Below are positions 53,210 to 64,000 of a stretch of 64,000 bases of DNA, in pieces (position 1 is the first letter of the stretch; each line of letters starts with the position of its first letter). A program made the translations under genes and the position numbers. Under the pieces are notes generated by a model. The model saw only the letters and a program-made list of their open reading frames with translations. It was not told the origin of the DNA and made no database searches. The DNA is from Phytophthora quininea (Eukaryota; Oomycota; Peronosporomycetes; Peronosporales; Peronosporaceae): contig JAAVTG010000538.1 in NCBI GenBank assembly GCA_011947345.1, positions 372,001 through 436,000 of the forward strand, written 5' to 3'.

Positions 53210-54529
53210 TGTGTGGCGCTGGTGCTGTGGTGCCATCCAGCCCGACGTCATCTCCAGCTTCCTTGGACAGCCTCCAACTCTATCAGTAGAGCGCACCGCT
53301 TCCGTTTGATCACTTCACTTGATCTGGGATTGCTACAAGAAACACCGGGGTGGTTGCTCAGCAGTTAATTGTGGTCGGAGCACAAATACCAATTCGTTAA
53401 AGCTCTCAAAGTGGTAGTGAAATTCGGCGATGTTAAGCCGCTAAGATGGCGGTTTGAGCCTTTTCCAGCGTGTCAAGTTCCAGTGGTGATTGCGGTGGCA
53501 TTGGGACATCTAGCACAGCTCCAAATTTTAGCTAAGAAAGACGTCGACTCTCCAAAGCGTGCAATGGTGTGGCATTAGCTGCACGAAATCAACACCCTGA
53601 GGCTGTTCGGTGGTTGTTGGAAAATACTTATTTATACTGTGGGTAGACATTGGATTGTGAGCTTACCAAGATGGTTGTTCCTGACGGGAGAAATGTGTTG
53701 GACTACGCTGGATACTGCTCACATCCTCAAGTGATTGCACAGTTGCTGGATGGAATACTATCAGGATAAGTTTAATTGTGTAAGCATTGTCTTGAGAGCT
53801 CTGGCTGACAACGATCTCATGGACCTCATGCAGCGGAATTTAGCATCGGAAGCAAAATGCACCACACCTTGCATGGGACGACGGAATTGCGGCATCGGAT
53901 TCAAATCCAGGGCATGGTGATCTCCAAAACCGCTCCAACCACATATTTTGGCTCATACGCATCTTAGGACACGTTTGGTTCTCTCACCAGCATATTCTTC
54001 AAAGAACATTCATCGGAATGCATTTTGAGGACGTGCCGCGAACTTGATAGAAGTGCTCAGAGCAAACAAACTCGTGGGCTGGTCTTTGTTTTACGGATGA
54101 AAGACTGCGGGACCCGATCCGAGACCAGACCCCTCGGTGGCCCAATAAAAAGTCTACCCCTGATTTCTGTGTGCTCGATGAGGCTACGATGCGCTTGATA
54201 GCACACTAGACAATGGTAGTTTAGCTGTGCTAACTTGACATTAAATTTTCAGCCGGAGTAATTGACCGTGCTGCTGACCGCGAGCATTTTGAGATTATCT
54301 AGTGGCTATACATTAATGAAATCGAGCAGTGCACGCCGAGGGCGGTTAAAATCGCTTTGGCAGCTGGTCATCGGCAGATTGCCTCGTGGTTTCGCGTTCG
54401 TTATTCGGATTACTCGCTAGAAGGTTTTGGTGATCTGGTTGGTGCGGCGTGCGATTTCAACTAATTAAAATGAGTTGATTAACAATTTACCGGATTTCTC
54501 GACTATGCTGCTTTATCTCGTAGCGTCAG
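53210..54529 (+). pseudogene. Ankyrin-type protein relic, long
   Basis: Plus-strand pieces in several frames: VALVLWCHPARRHLQLP (same opening as at 40500), KALKVVVKFGDVKPLRW, VIAVALGHLAQLQILAKKD, AVRWLLENTYLY, LRALADNDLMDLMQRNL, then HFEII, AVKIALAAGHRQIASWF and INNLPDFSTMLLYL. Order is as in the other ankyrin relics. Numerous stops. A LINE fragment adjoins the 3' end. Confidence 0.5.
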
Positions 54530-55373
54530 ATCTATCGCTGAGGAATCCAAACGGTGTGTTGCTCTAGAGCAATAGCATTCGTGTCTTTTAGCGGTTCGAA
54601 ACCCAATTGACGTATTGTCGACAGTATTGCCGATTCGTCGTAATGAATTTCAGCTGCGTGTTGGTAGATAAATTGGCAGTGCATTTTGAAGGGGCTCATC
54701 ATTCCTGGAATGCTAGGCGTTTCGGTTGGGGCCTCCTGAACAGAGTGTCATTTCGCAGTCTCCATGTTGCATGGGAGATGAGTGCCGTGTGTACTCTCCA
54801 CAGTAGAAGGAGTATCTTATGATTTTCTCGCCGACTTGTTCGCAGGTCTTGTGCTGTGGGGAAGAGCAGAAGCCGCCAAATCAATCGAGTTCTGAACGCC
54901 CGACGCCAGGGTTTGTATACGTGTTCCCACATCGATGTAAGCGATGTGCACTTGAAGAAGCAATGTTGTACTGTTTCAATCGCTCGGTACCCAGGTCGTA
55001 CACATTGCTGAATTGTCGGGTTCAGTGATTGCAAGAAGTACAGTCTCGAGCCGACGGTAATATCACCGCAATATAGTCGTAACATCACGTCATGAGCCAC
55101 TGGAAGTAGCAATCCTCGCAGTGCTAGTAGTTTTGACAGCATTTGGTGAACACGTCGCCATGGACATCCCAAATCCTCAAATGGATGGTGCTCCAACGCA
55201 GGCGCTTGTTCAAGCAGCTTACCCCAGTCCTTTTTCCGTAGTTTTGGGAAGAATCGTTCGCTTGGCGTAGTAATATTAGCACTACTCAAAGATAATCCAT
55301 GAATCGGAGGTGTGTTTGATGCATTTGCTGCTTGGATCTCTCCTGGATGAGATTGAGGTAGAATTCTTGACAT
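54530..55373 (-). mobile_element. LINE (non-LTR retrotransposon) 3' fragment
   Basis: A 224-codon minus-strand frame (54699-55373) holds the region after the RT domain of LINE ORF2, with a zinc-binding-like block (CVRPGYRAIETVQHCFFKC) and HATWRLRNDTLF. After a frame change it continues FKMHCQFIYQHAAEIHYD to a WIPQR end near 54540, parallel to the fragment at 35509-35932. The RT and endonuclease parts are absent, so the copy is 5' truncated. Confidence 0.7.
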
Positions 55374-55379
55374 GACTTT

Positions 55380-56310
55380 TCTCAGCTGTCTGTAGAGATA
55401 GATATCCGTAAGAACAACTTCAGATCCAAGTATCGGGTGAAGTGTTTATGATGTTTTGCTATAGAAGCCGTAGTGGAAGCAGTCAAATGACTGCCTGTCT
55501 TCCTTAGAAGTTGATTCAGATGTTTTCCTGGTTATTCTTGTGGTTGGGGGTATTTGCTATTCTGAAATCTCCATCTCGGCAACTTTTTGGCGGGAAAGTA
55601 GATTTTGTAGTGGCTACATTTGTCAGCCAATCAGATGTTGTTGAAGTTGTAGGCTTCGGCACAGTAACACTATTCATGTAGCATTTCAATTGCTAGTGCA
55701 TCGAAGCCAAGGGACCCAAAGCTTGCGGTTCTCGCTGGTTTTATTGCATCCCGGTGAGGCAAAGTAGCGGTGTGGGTGTCATGCGGATTGTAGGCGCTAA
55801 TGATCGTGGTCAGCGTCTGGCCGAGCAATCCGATGCTCGACTGCTGCTTAGGCCGCGTTCCATCGAGTACCATATCTCCTCAACGATTATGCAATTTTAA
55901 TCGCTGCAAATGTTATCAAGCAGACCGAAACAAACTCAAACCTCTCTCAATGCAGGTGCACAAGGACTAGCTGTACGTCGCCTCGGCGCTCCGTCCTGAG
56001 TTGCACCCATGGGCAGATATCAAAGCGAGCTCGTGGAAAGTAGAGTCCAGCCTTTCCTGCGCAGCCATGGGGTGTTGCAATATGAAATACCACCTGTATC
56101 CATCTCGTCGAAATCTTCGATGTGCCCCTTCAAGATCAAGCGCTACCTTTCACTGGTCTGTATTCGCCCGCGGCGGTGGGTTCACGTTCATGGTGATTTT
56201 CTCGCTGCTGACCCCTTCCGCCGCTGCAGGCTGCAAGGCGATCGCCATTCCCGAATTTGCTTCAACGATCTCAAGCCTCAAGTCAAGTCACGCGGCTCAA
56301 CGACCTTTCA
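55380..56310. other. No gene seen
   Basis: About 930 bp between the LINE fragment and the Cys-rich gene. No convincing frame; the strong starts at 56001-56010 lead only into the upstream region of the next gene. Confidence 0.4.
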
Positions 56311-56317
56311 AGATCCC

Positions 56318-57386
56318 ATGCTGTCGACCCAACTTCTAAGCCTCGTGTCGTTGGTGGTGGTGGTGACCACCACCACGCACGCTGCTACTCTACGTGTGCA
56401 AGTCCACACCAAGGACGCCACGTGTGGTGGTGGTCAACAATCCATTGGGGTCGCCGGTTGGGACCACGACGGCTGCGTCGCTTCGGGGAACGTCTGTGTG
56501 GCTCAAGTGAGCGACGGGGACTGCCCTGACGGTGCCTACTGCGCACTACTAGACACCGGTGTCTACGGTTGCAAGGCCGGATCCGCCCCCTGAGAGCGGG
56601 TCGTACACGGAAGGCTGTGGTGATGGTCAACAATCCATTGGGGTCGCCGGTTGGGATCACGACGGCTGCGTCGCTTCGGGGAACGTCTGTGTGGCTCAAG
56701 TAAGCGACGGAGACTGTCCTGATGGCGCCTACTGCGCGCTACTAGAGACGGGAGTTTACGGGTGCACTGCCAGTGACTCATCGCAAGAAACCACTTACTA
56801 CAGTGGAGAAACCAGCTACAGCGATGGCTGTGGGGACGGTAAACAGACGATCGGCGTTGCTGGCTGGGATCACGACGGTTGCATCGACTCCGACCACGTG
56901 TGCGTCGCACAGGTGAGTGACGGCGATTGCCCGGACGGATCTTACTGTGCTCTCCTCGATACGGGTGTCTACGGATGCAAGGCCAACGCTCTCAAGAAGC
57001 ACCGCCACCACCACAAGAAGAACCACCACAAGGGAGCCACTTGCCCCAGCGGGCAACAAAGCATCGGTGTGTCGGGGTGGTCGCAGGACGGCTGCGTACA
57101 AAGCGGCAACGTTTGCGTCGCCAACACGTATGGTGATTGTCCGTCGGGAGCCCACTGCGAGTGGCTCGACACGGGTGTGTACGGTTGTGCGGACGGTGCT
57201 GAGGAATCGACCCCGTGGGAAGGCTGCAGCGGCAATGAACAGACGATCGGCGTTGCTGGCTGGGACCACGACGGCTGCATCGACTCCGACCACGTGTGCG
57301 TCGCACAGGTGAGTGACGGCGATTGCCCGGACGGATCTTACTGTGCTCTCCTCGATACGGGTGTCTACGGGTGCAAGGCCAACTAG
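56318..57386 (+). CDS. Secreted protein of five Cys-rich repeats; frame broken once
   Basis: ATG 56318 begins a signal peptide (MLSTQLLSLVSLVVVVTTTT, HAATL). Five copies of a roughly 50-residue module follow: C, GxQQSIGVAGWDHDGC, VCVAQVSDGDC, PDGxYCALL, TGVYGC. Repeats 1, 2, 3 and 5 are very alike; repeat 4 is diverged (SGWSQDGC) and follows a His/Lys-rich linker (HRHHHKKNHHK). A frame change after repeat 1 coincides with the CCCCC run 56586-56590, and the downstream frame runs 275 codons to TAG 57386. Six cysteines per module suggest a disulphide-stabilised extracellular domain. Family not recognised. Confidence 0.75.
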
Positions 57387-57586
57387 TTAAGGACAGGTGT
57401 GCAGTCCATCGACTACTTTTCCTTTGCCCGTTGTGCATTTATCCACAGTTTACATATTCTTCGTGTGTAGCAACAATTGAAAACTGAGTTGAAAAACATA
57501 CCCAAACCTGTGTTATACTGTAGTTTCTCGTGGTCCTTCCACCACACGTTGAGACTACACTACCGGTAGACTAACCTGTTGCTACA

Positions 57587-59439
57587 TTACTTGACGTTCG
57601 AGATGCTCTGGCGAGAATTGACCGACACTTTCTCGTCCATGATCTCGTTGCCCAAGTGGTCGAGCTCGGGCGACGACGACATGCCCATGTTCATCTTGCG
57701 CATGACGATGATGAAGAAGACAAAGTTGATGACGCTGACGGCGCCGACCGTGAAGAACATGTTTTCCAAGTGGTCCTCGTTCAGGTTGTCGGACGGCAGC
57801 GACTTGGAGAACATGATGGTGAACACCGACGTCAAGATGCTTCCCATGGAGCTCATGAACAGGATCACAGCCTGCGCCATCGACTTGAGTGACATCGGCA
57901 CCGACGAGTACACGAGATCGTAGGACGTGACGTTGATCAGACACTCAGCGAGAGCGATAAAGACGTAGTTGGGGATGGCCGCAGCCCACGAGATGTTGTT
58001 CATCGGCTCTGAGCTACCGCCGTCCAGGATCGGGTCTCCGTTCGCGTCCTGAAGAGCGCCGGCATTACGTCGGATGACTTCGAAGATACCGGCCCAGAAG
58101 ATGCCGATAATCGCAATGATGAGACCGATAGCAGACTTGCCGAACTGACTGGGGGTTTTCCAGCCCACTTAGTGTACGCCGGATAGACAATCGAGTCGAG
58201 GATGGGGATGCAGATGACAATCACGATGGGGTCGAACACACCGAGCATGGCGCCGGGGATCTGCTTGCTGTCCGGGTCGCTGGTATCGAGACGGAGGTCG
58301 CACTGCTGCGTGATCGACTGGAAGTTGGCGTCCGTCTGGTCGTACGCGCACTGCCAGATAATCGTGAAGGCGGCGTACGGGAGGACACGCACCAGCTTCT
58401 TATAGCCGTCGACTCGTTCGTCGTCAAAGGTGCCGCCCATGCTGGCCTTGGATACGTCCAAGAACGATTGATCCTGGCCTACGTACACCCAACCCACGAT
58501 CCCAGCAAGCACCAGCACGGCAGCCACGTACGACAGAATATTGCCCGTGTTGCCCGAGTCGACAGTGAAAGCCGAGATGACGTTGACGACCAACGCAGCC
58601 AAGAAGCTGAGCGTGCTGGCCACGAGCACGAAGCCCTTGCGGGTCTGCTTGGCGTTGGTCCAGCCCAATTTGCACATGGTCGAGATTGCACGGTCCGTTG
58701 GCGGCATGAACACGTAGCGAGGGTAGCCCACACACAGCATCGCAATCGCAAACAGCATCACCACCGCGCAGATCATGTACGTGGCAAAATAGCCGTACTC
58801 GGCCGGGATCTGAGCCGAGCCATCCACGCACAGGATCGACAAATACCCGTACGAGAAGCCGGCGCCGACGTTGATGCAGAAGTAGAAGTACGAGAAATAC
58901 GTCTCCTTCTGGTGGACTTCGCTGGGGTCGTGCGGGTCGAACTGGTCGGCTCCGAGGGTGATGACGTTGGACTTGATGCAGCCGGTACCGACGCCAATAC
59001 CGATGAAGAGACCAATGACGAAGATCGGATTCACCACAGCCGAGTTGGTCATGATGGTCGGGTACGCGGCAATAGCCACAAGGAAGTCGCCCACGCAGTA
59101 CCAGATACCGAACGTCAGGATGGTACGGAAGCGACCCCACCGTTCGTCGGCCATGTAGGCACCGAACAGCGGCGTCAAGTAGCAGATGGACGTCCACGTG
59201 CTCTTGAGCGCACTAGCCGACACCAAACTCCAGCCGATCTCCTGCATGAAGTTCTTGAGGCCTTGGTTGATGCCGTAGTAGCTGAGTCGCTCGGCCAGCT
59301 CCATCATGAGGATGAACAGGCAGACCTCGAACAGGATGCTCTTGTACTTGCGAGGTCGGGCTTCCCAAACGGTCTGCACGGTCTCGTACGGTACCGCGGG
59401 CGAGCCCGTAGGCGACTTGATGGGAGTAGCGACTCCCAT
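57587..59439 (-). CDS. POT/PTR-family proton-coupled oligopeptide transporter, frame broken once
   Basis: From ATG 59439 (MGVATPIKSPTGSPAVPYE; the longer open frame has no upstream ATG) through about 425 family-like codons, then, at the GGGGG run 58151-58155, a phase change to the last 190 codons ending at 57587. MELAERLSYYGINQGL is the POT signature (E-x-x-E-R-x-x-Y-Y-G). Many hydrophobic spans (TILTFGIWYCVGDFLVAIAA, NPIFVIGLFIGIGVG, PYAAFTIIWQCAYDQ) fit a twelve-span carrier of the plasma membrane or an endomembrane that imports di-/tripeptides or nitrate-like solutes. The substrate cannot be assigned. The divergent paralogue at 62218 has the break at the same place. Confidence 0.85.
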
Positions 59440-59689
59440 GGCGGCGAAGAAATCGACGACGCTGAGCTGCTGAGCACTGGGCGAGGAATTGAAGAGTGAG
59501 CACACAGCACACAAGTACGGCTTGCCAATCCATCGTGGCGACTCTCGTGGGCTCCCAGAGGAGACTGGCTGAGGTGCACGTGAGCGGGGACCAAGGTGTG
59601 GGGCTGGCCAAGGGAAAAACTATGGAGATCGAGGTTACGGAGATCGAGGCAACATAAAATGGAATTCTGAAAGTCCTTCAAACTTATGA

Positions 59690-60030
59690 TAAACAGCACG
59701 AAGCCCAAATCGATGCCGGCGGTTTAAGGCCCGTGTGCGGAGCACGCGGACTTAAACCCCGGACCAAGCATGTCTGATAGCTTGGCCACTGATCGAGCGA
59801 AGCGAGATGCCCCCTTTAGGGGGTTGGGGGTTCTTAGGGTCACACAGGGCGAGCGCAGCGAGCGTAAGTTTTGGGTTTAGGCTGGGCGATAGAGGGTTTA
59901 GGGTTTAGGGTTTAGGGTTTAGGGTTTAGGTTTTAGGTTTAGGGTTTATTTAGGTTTACCTTTATCTTTAGGGTTTAGGGTGGCCAAGGGAGAGGCAGGG
60001 TTTAGGTTTAGGGTTTAGGGTTTAGGCGGG
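59690..60030 (+). repeat. Interstitial telomere-type repeats (TTTAGGG)n
   Basis: From about 59872 to 60028 the plus strand has some dozen TTTAGGG units, several perfect in tandem (around 59898-59930), others degenerate or separated by short spacers. TTTAGGG is the oomycete telomere repeat by established knowledge. All units are in one orientation. The left side (59700-59870) holds other short G-rich and GAGCGAAGCGAG-type repeats. Confidence 0.8.
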
Positions 60031-62217
60031 CTTCGAGGATGCGCCACTACGCGCTGCTACGTTCGACTGGAGGCAGCAATTGAACGTTGCTGTCGACGTC
60101 GACCGTTGTCAGAGGCATTCGGTTCGTCCACAGGTGCACGAGCTAGATATCCGCAGCTGGCTGCGCTCAGGGCTGTAGACGCAAGCGGTGCGGAAAGCAA
60201 GGCAAGGCAAGGCCAAAGCTTGCCAGCACCGAGCAAAGCCCCTCGAGGTTCTCGACCAACGATTTAATCAACGCCGTCACGCCATCTGACGCATTGAACG
60301 ACATTTCCTGCGAGGAGATCGCGGTCGTCTACAGGCTTCTGCTGGTGGCATGCCTTGACGATGTTTCAGGCGATCATTACGATCGAAGGAATTGTGAACG
60401 GTGGCGAACTTCGCGTGTTTTACCAGCACAGAGTGGCGTTCCCCACGACTATGCTCGAGATTTCGCCGGTGCCCTCGAGGTGTCGAAGCTGGCAGCAATG
60501 GCCGCTGCCAGCGCAGAGCACTCGCCTCGCCGTGCCAATTCCTTCAGCAGCAGCAGTTAGCAAGCGGACGGCCGATTCCGTCTCAAAGACACTGCTGCAT
60601 GCTCGGCTGCATTGGGGATGCGCTCCATTTCGACCCGCGTGACGAGTTGCTAGTCGCCGTTGCCATTGGGCTTGACGCGCCGACACAAATCCCGCTCTTT
60701 TCAGATTTGACACGCCTCGTCGGTCTCTGCGCTGCGACTCGCAGCGCAGAGACCGTCGATACCTGGCCGTGTGAATCGATGCAACACCTCGGCGCTTTTC
60801 GTCTCCATTATCGACCGGCTCAGTGAGCCGGGTGGCTTCTTGCTGAGCCGGTGGCATCGCCTTCCGGTGTCGATCGACGGAGCAGGCGGAATTGCAAGTA
60901 AAGCGCTACGGAGACTCGTCCGCTCGACTCGTAGCGTTACTGTTCTGTGCGTGAGAGCGAGATGTCCGCACGAAGGCAAGATCTCCGGCCTGCCGCAACG
61001 AAGTCCGAACGCTCTCCAACTCGAAGTGCGGTCTGATTCCAACGGCACCACAGATATGCAGCTTGCTTTGAGGTCGTTTGCAGCTTGCTTACCTCCACGC
61101 GATGCTCCGCGTCCTTCCAAGTTTCCCGTGGTGCGGTAACGGCCGCAACGCGGGACGTGCATCTCGTGCGGGCCGCTCCACAGCAGCGCTGTCGCGACAA
61201 ATGAGTCGTCTTGTTAAAGCGAGCAGGCTGTGGGTGGGGCACGAGTGCACTGCACAGCTTGGCCTTCAAGAACCGCAAAGGAGAGCTGATGACATCGGAA
61301 CCCGTCCAAGATCCGAGATACGGATCGCGCCACGTCGCTTGTGCCGTAAGTCACGAGTCAGATGCGGGGAGCCGGGGATGCCAGTCAGCGATCTTTGGCT
61401 CGTCCATCGCCGACAGTCATCGACGCTAAAGCTGCCACCGAGGAATACTTGGAGATGTTGTGCTGGGGCTAGAAGTTCTTGTCGGCATCTTGCTTCTGTG
61501 TTAGCAGCTTGGACGTCTGCTGCAACTTCCGCGCTGGTCCAGCTCGAGTCGCTCCGAAAGCTTGAACGAGTTAGTTGTGAAGGTGTTTCCCGTCCACTTC
61601 GAGCTAACTTCGACTGCAACTCGACTGTCTGAGTGACGCGCTGCTGGTCATTGCATCAGCAGCTTCTGGTGGTGATCGCCCAACACGGCAGCCTCGAAGG
61701 CAGTGCAGCCAAGGTGAGGCCGCCACAACGCATTTCGCTCTGCCGTGCACAAGAGGCTGTTTCCACTACAGCAGCAAGCTCGCTCGCATGTCGATTGAGG
61801 GCGCTCCTGTTGAGCTCCGCGCTGCTTGATACCATGCTCTATTGCAACAGGAGGAACCAGCGATGGCTTGATGGCCGAGAGCCTTGTCACGGTCGAAATG
61901 CCGAGTGCATGTTCATGACTGCATTAACACCGACAACCTTGACAAAGCACGTCAAACACAATGCCCTTCTTCTTCTCACAGCAACAACCTCCTTGGTGAA
62001 TGCATTCCAGTGCAATGCAAGCCAAGAGCCAGCTTGCACTCAGCGTCGTGACCGCTTTCTTGGTCAGCTTGTCTCGCGCCCATCTCCCCAGTCGTCTACA
62101 AAAACGGAGATGAGCACTGCAAACGAATCGAGGGTCTCAGAGCTCCGACTGGAGCGAGCGAAGAGCTCATTTCGCAATTGGATCGCTCCCCGCCAAGTCC
62201 CAAGACCTTTTCAGCTC
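60031..62217. other. Long interval without a recognisable gene
   Basis: Many short overlapping frames on both strands, none with a recognised family, continuous protein-like text or a signal peptide. Traces such as GCTAFEAAVLGDHHQKLL (minus strand, 61648-61700) could be ankyrin remnants. CTGCGCTGCGACTCGCAGCG near 60728 is an inverted repeat. I see no transporter homology before 62218. Confidence 0.35.
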
Positions 62218-64000
62218 ATGGGTGTGACATCCACCCCACTCAAGTCGCCGGCCGGCTCCCCGCCGTGCCGTACGAGGTCATCCAAACCCCATGGGAAGCT
62301 CGGCCCCGCAAGTACAAGAGCGTGCTGTTTCAAGTCTGCGCCTTCATCCTCATGATGGAGCTGGCCGAGCGACTCAGCTACTACGGCATCAACCAAGGCC
62401 TCAAGAACTTCATGCAGAAGATCGGCTGGAGTTTGGTGTCGGCCAGTGCACTCAAGAGCACGTGGACATCCATCTGCTACCTCACGCCGCTGTTCGGAGC
62501 CTACCTGGCCGATGAACGGTGGGGTCGCTTCCGTACCATCCTGACGTTCGGTATCTGGTACTGTGTGGGCGACTTCCTTGTGGCTATTGCCGCCTACCCG
62601 ACCATCATGACCAACTCGGCCGCTGTCAATCCCATTTTCATCATCGGTCTATTCGTGGGCATTGGTATCGGTACCGGTTGCATCAAGTCCAACGTCATTA
62701 CACTGGGTGCTGACCAATTCGACCCCAACGACCCCAGCGAAGTCCACCAGAAGGAGACGTACTTCTCATACTTCTACTTTTGTATTAACCTGGGCTCAGG
62801 TGTTTCCTACGGCTACCTGTCGGTGCTGTGTGTGGATGGCTCGGCTCAGATCCCGGCTGAATACGGCTACTTCGCCACGTACATGATCTGTGCCGTGGTC
62901 ATGCTGCTCGCCATCATTATGCTGTGCGTGGGTTACCCTCGCTACGTGTTCATGCCACCAACTGACCGTGCAATCTCGACCATGTGCAAGCTGGGCTGGA
63001 CCAACGCCAAGCAGACCCGCGAGGGCTTCGTGCTCGTGGCCAGCACGCTCAGCTTCTTGGCTGCATTGGTCGTCAACGTCATCTCGGCTTTCACGGCCTC
63101 GAGCGGTGACGTAGGCAACATCTTGTCGTACGTGGCTGCCGTGCTGGTGCTCGCAGGTATCATCGGTTGGGTCTGGGTGGGCCAAGACCAGTCCTTCCTG
63201 GACGTATCCAAGACTAGTCAAGGTGGCAAGTATGATGACGAGCGTGTTGACGGCTACAAGAAGCTGGTGCGTGTCCTCCCGTACGCCGCCTTCACGATCA
63301 TCTGGCAGTGCGCGTACGACCAGACGGACGCCAACTTCCAGTCGATCACGCAGCAGTGCGACCTCCGTCTCGATACCAGCGACCCGGACAGCAAGCAGAT
63401 CCCCGGCGCCATGCTCGGTGTGTTCGACCCCATCGTGATCGTAATTGTTATCCCGATTCTCGACTCGATTGTCTATCCGGCGTACACCAAGTGGGCTGGC
63501 AAGCCCCCAGTCAGTTCGGCAAGTCCGCTATCGGTCTCGTCGTCGCTATCATCGGCATCTTCTGGGCCGGAATCTTCGAGGTCATCCGACGTAATGCTGG
63601 CGCTCTTCAGGACGCTAACGGAGACCCGATCCTGGATGGTGGCAGCTCAGAGCCGATGAACAACATCTCTTGGGGCTTTGCTGTCCCCAACTACGTCTTC
63701 ATTGGTCTCGCTGAGTGTCTGATCAACGTGACGGCGTACGATCTCGTGTACTCGTCGGTGCCGATGTCACTCAAGTCGATGGCACAGGCTGTGATCCTGT
63801 TCATGAGCTCCATGGGAAGCATCTTGACGTCGGTGTTCACCATCATGTTCTCCAAGTCGCTGCCGTCCGACAACCTGAACGAGGACCACTTGGAAAACAT
63901 GTTCTTCACGGTCGGTGCTGTCAGCGTCATCAACTTTGTCTTCTTCATCATTGTCATGCGCAAGATGAACATGGGCATGTCGTCGTCGCCCGAGCTCGAC
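62218..64000 (+). CDS. POT/PTR-family transporter, second copy, runs off window; two frame breaks
   Basis: ATG 62218 (MGVTSTPLKSPAGSP) matches the start of the paralogue at 59439. A phase change at the CCCC run 62258-62261 leads to the long frame with MELAERLSYYGINQGL, TILTFGIWYCVGDFLVAIAA and the same order of membrane spans. A second change at CCCCC 63504-63508 leads to the C-terminal part (GLVVAIIGIFWAGIFEV, MNNISWGFAVPNYVFIGLAE), which is still open at 64000. Protein identity with the first copy is very high, DNA identity lower, so both copies appear constrained at protein level. Each break needs one added C. Confidence 0.85.

Noticed and set aside
56385..57438. Long minus-strand frames over the Cys-rich repeats
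   Set aside because: Mirror frames produced by the repeated GC-rich coding sequence; no signal peptide and Arg/His-rich noise.
58468..59499. 343-codon plus-strand frame opposite the POT gene
   Set aside because: Antisense of the transporter; the His/Arg/Asp-rich composition is typical of shadow frames.
60277..61632. Several 70-180 codon frames between the telomere repeats and the second transporter
   Set aside because: They overlap on both strands, have Arg/Ser-rich composition, and share no motif or paralogue.
1..64000. tRNA, rRNA or CRISPR loci
   Set aside because: No cloverleaf with conserved T-arm, no rRNA-like block and no regularly spaced repeats were found; the tRNA-like text at 46180-46195 is the copia primer site.

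Overview
The window looks like the genome of an oomycete plant pathogen, most likely a Phytophthora or close relative. The evidence is secreted RxLR-dEER effectors, atypical six-cysteine Kazal protease inhibitors of the EPI type, a Crinkler-like protein, oomycete initiator-type core promoters, TTTAGGG telomere-type repeats, and Ty3/gypsy and Ty1/copia elements beside many ankyrin-repeat relics. It is a gene-sparse, repeat-rich effector region in which most host genes are broken and the best-preserved long frames belong to transposons.

Layout. 1-19222 is a tandem array of an approximately 8.8 kb unit: two full copies (1-8749, 8750-17599) and a truncated third (17600-19222). Each full unit carries an LRR-like family pseudogene, an ankyrin-type relic, an RxLR effector (150 aa, same protein in both copies), a broken dEER effector paralogue, a small secreted protein with two LGPGPEV repeats, and a kinase relic lacking its catalytic loop. 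19223-21951 holds a secreted jacalin-like lectin, a LGPGPEV gene whose 5' half is inverted, and the 3' piece of another LRR-like gene.

21952-34983 is one 13.0 kb Ty3/gypsy element on the minus strand, with LTRs of 529 and 528 bp differing by one base and a 4-bp target duplication. It carries gag, protease-RT-RNase H-integrase-chromodomain, a multi-membrane-span ORF in the env position, and an antisense ORF. The whole element is filled with the heptamer GAACGGT/ACCGTTC (41 copies counted by eye). It split the LRR-like gene that resumes at 34984-37236, and a 5'-truncated LINE had also inserted into that gene.

37300-40990 and 49560-54560 hold a Kazal-inhibitor family (two intact divergent genes, several broken) among ankyrin relics. 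A complete 5.4 kb Ty1/copia element with identical 180-bp LTRs (40994-46375) interrupts an ankyrin gene. A Crinkler-like gene lies at 47422-49484. 56318-57386 encodes a secreted protein of five cysteine-rich repeats. Two POT/PTR-family transporters diverge from a 2.8 kb interval (59440-62217) that contains interstitial telomeric repeats.

The intact secreted products (RxLR effectors, EPI-like inhibitors, lectin, LGPGPEV proteins, Cys-rich repeat protein) are all plausible host-interface proteins. Many breaks in otherwise intact long frames fall in short C or G runs and each needs one added base, so some apparent pseudogenes may be consensus errors. Coordinates of relics are approximate, because they were read by eye.
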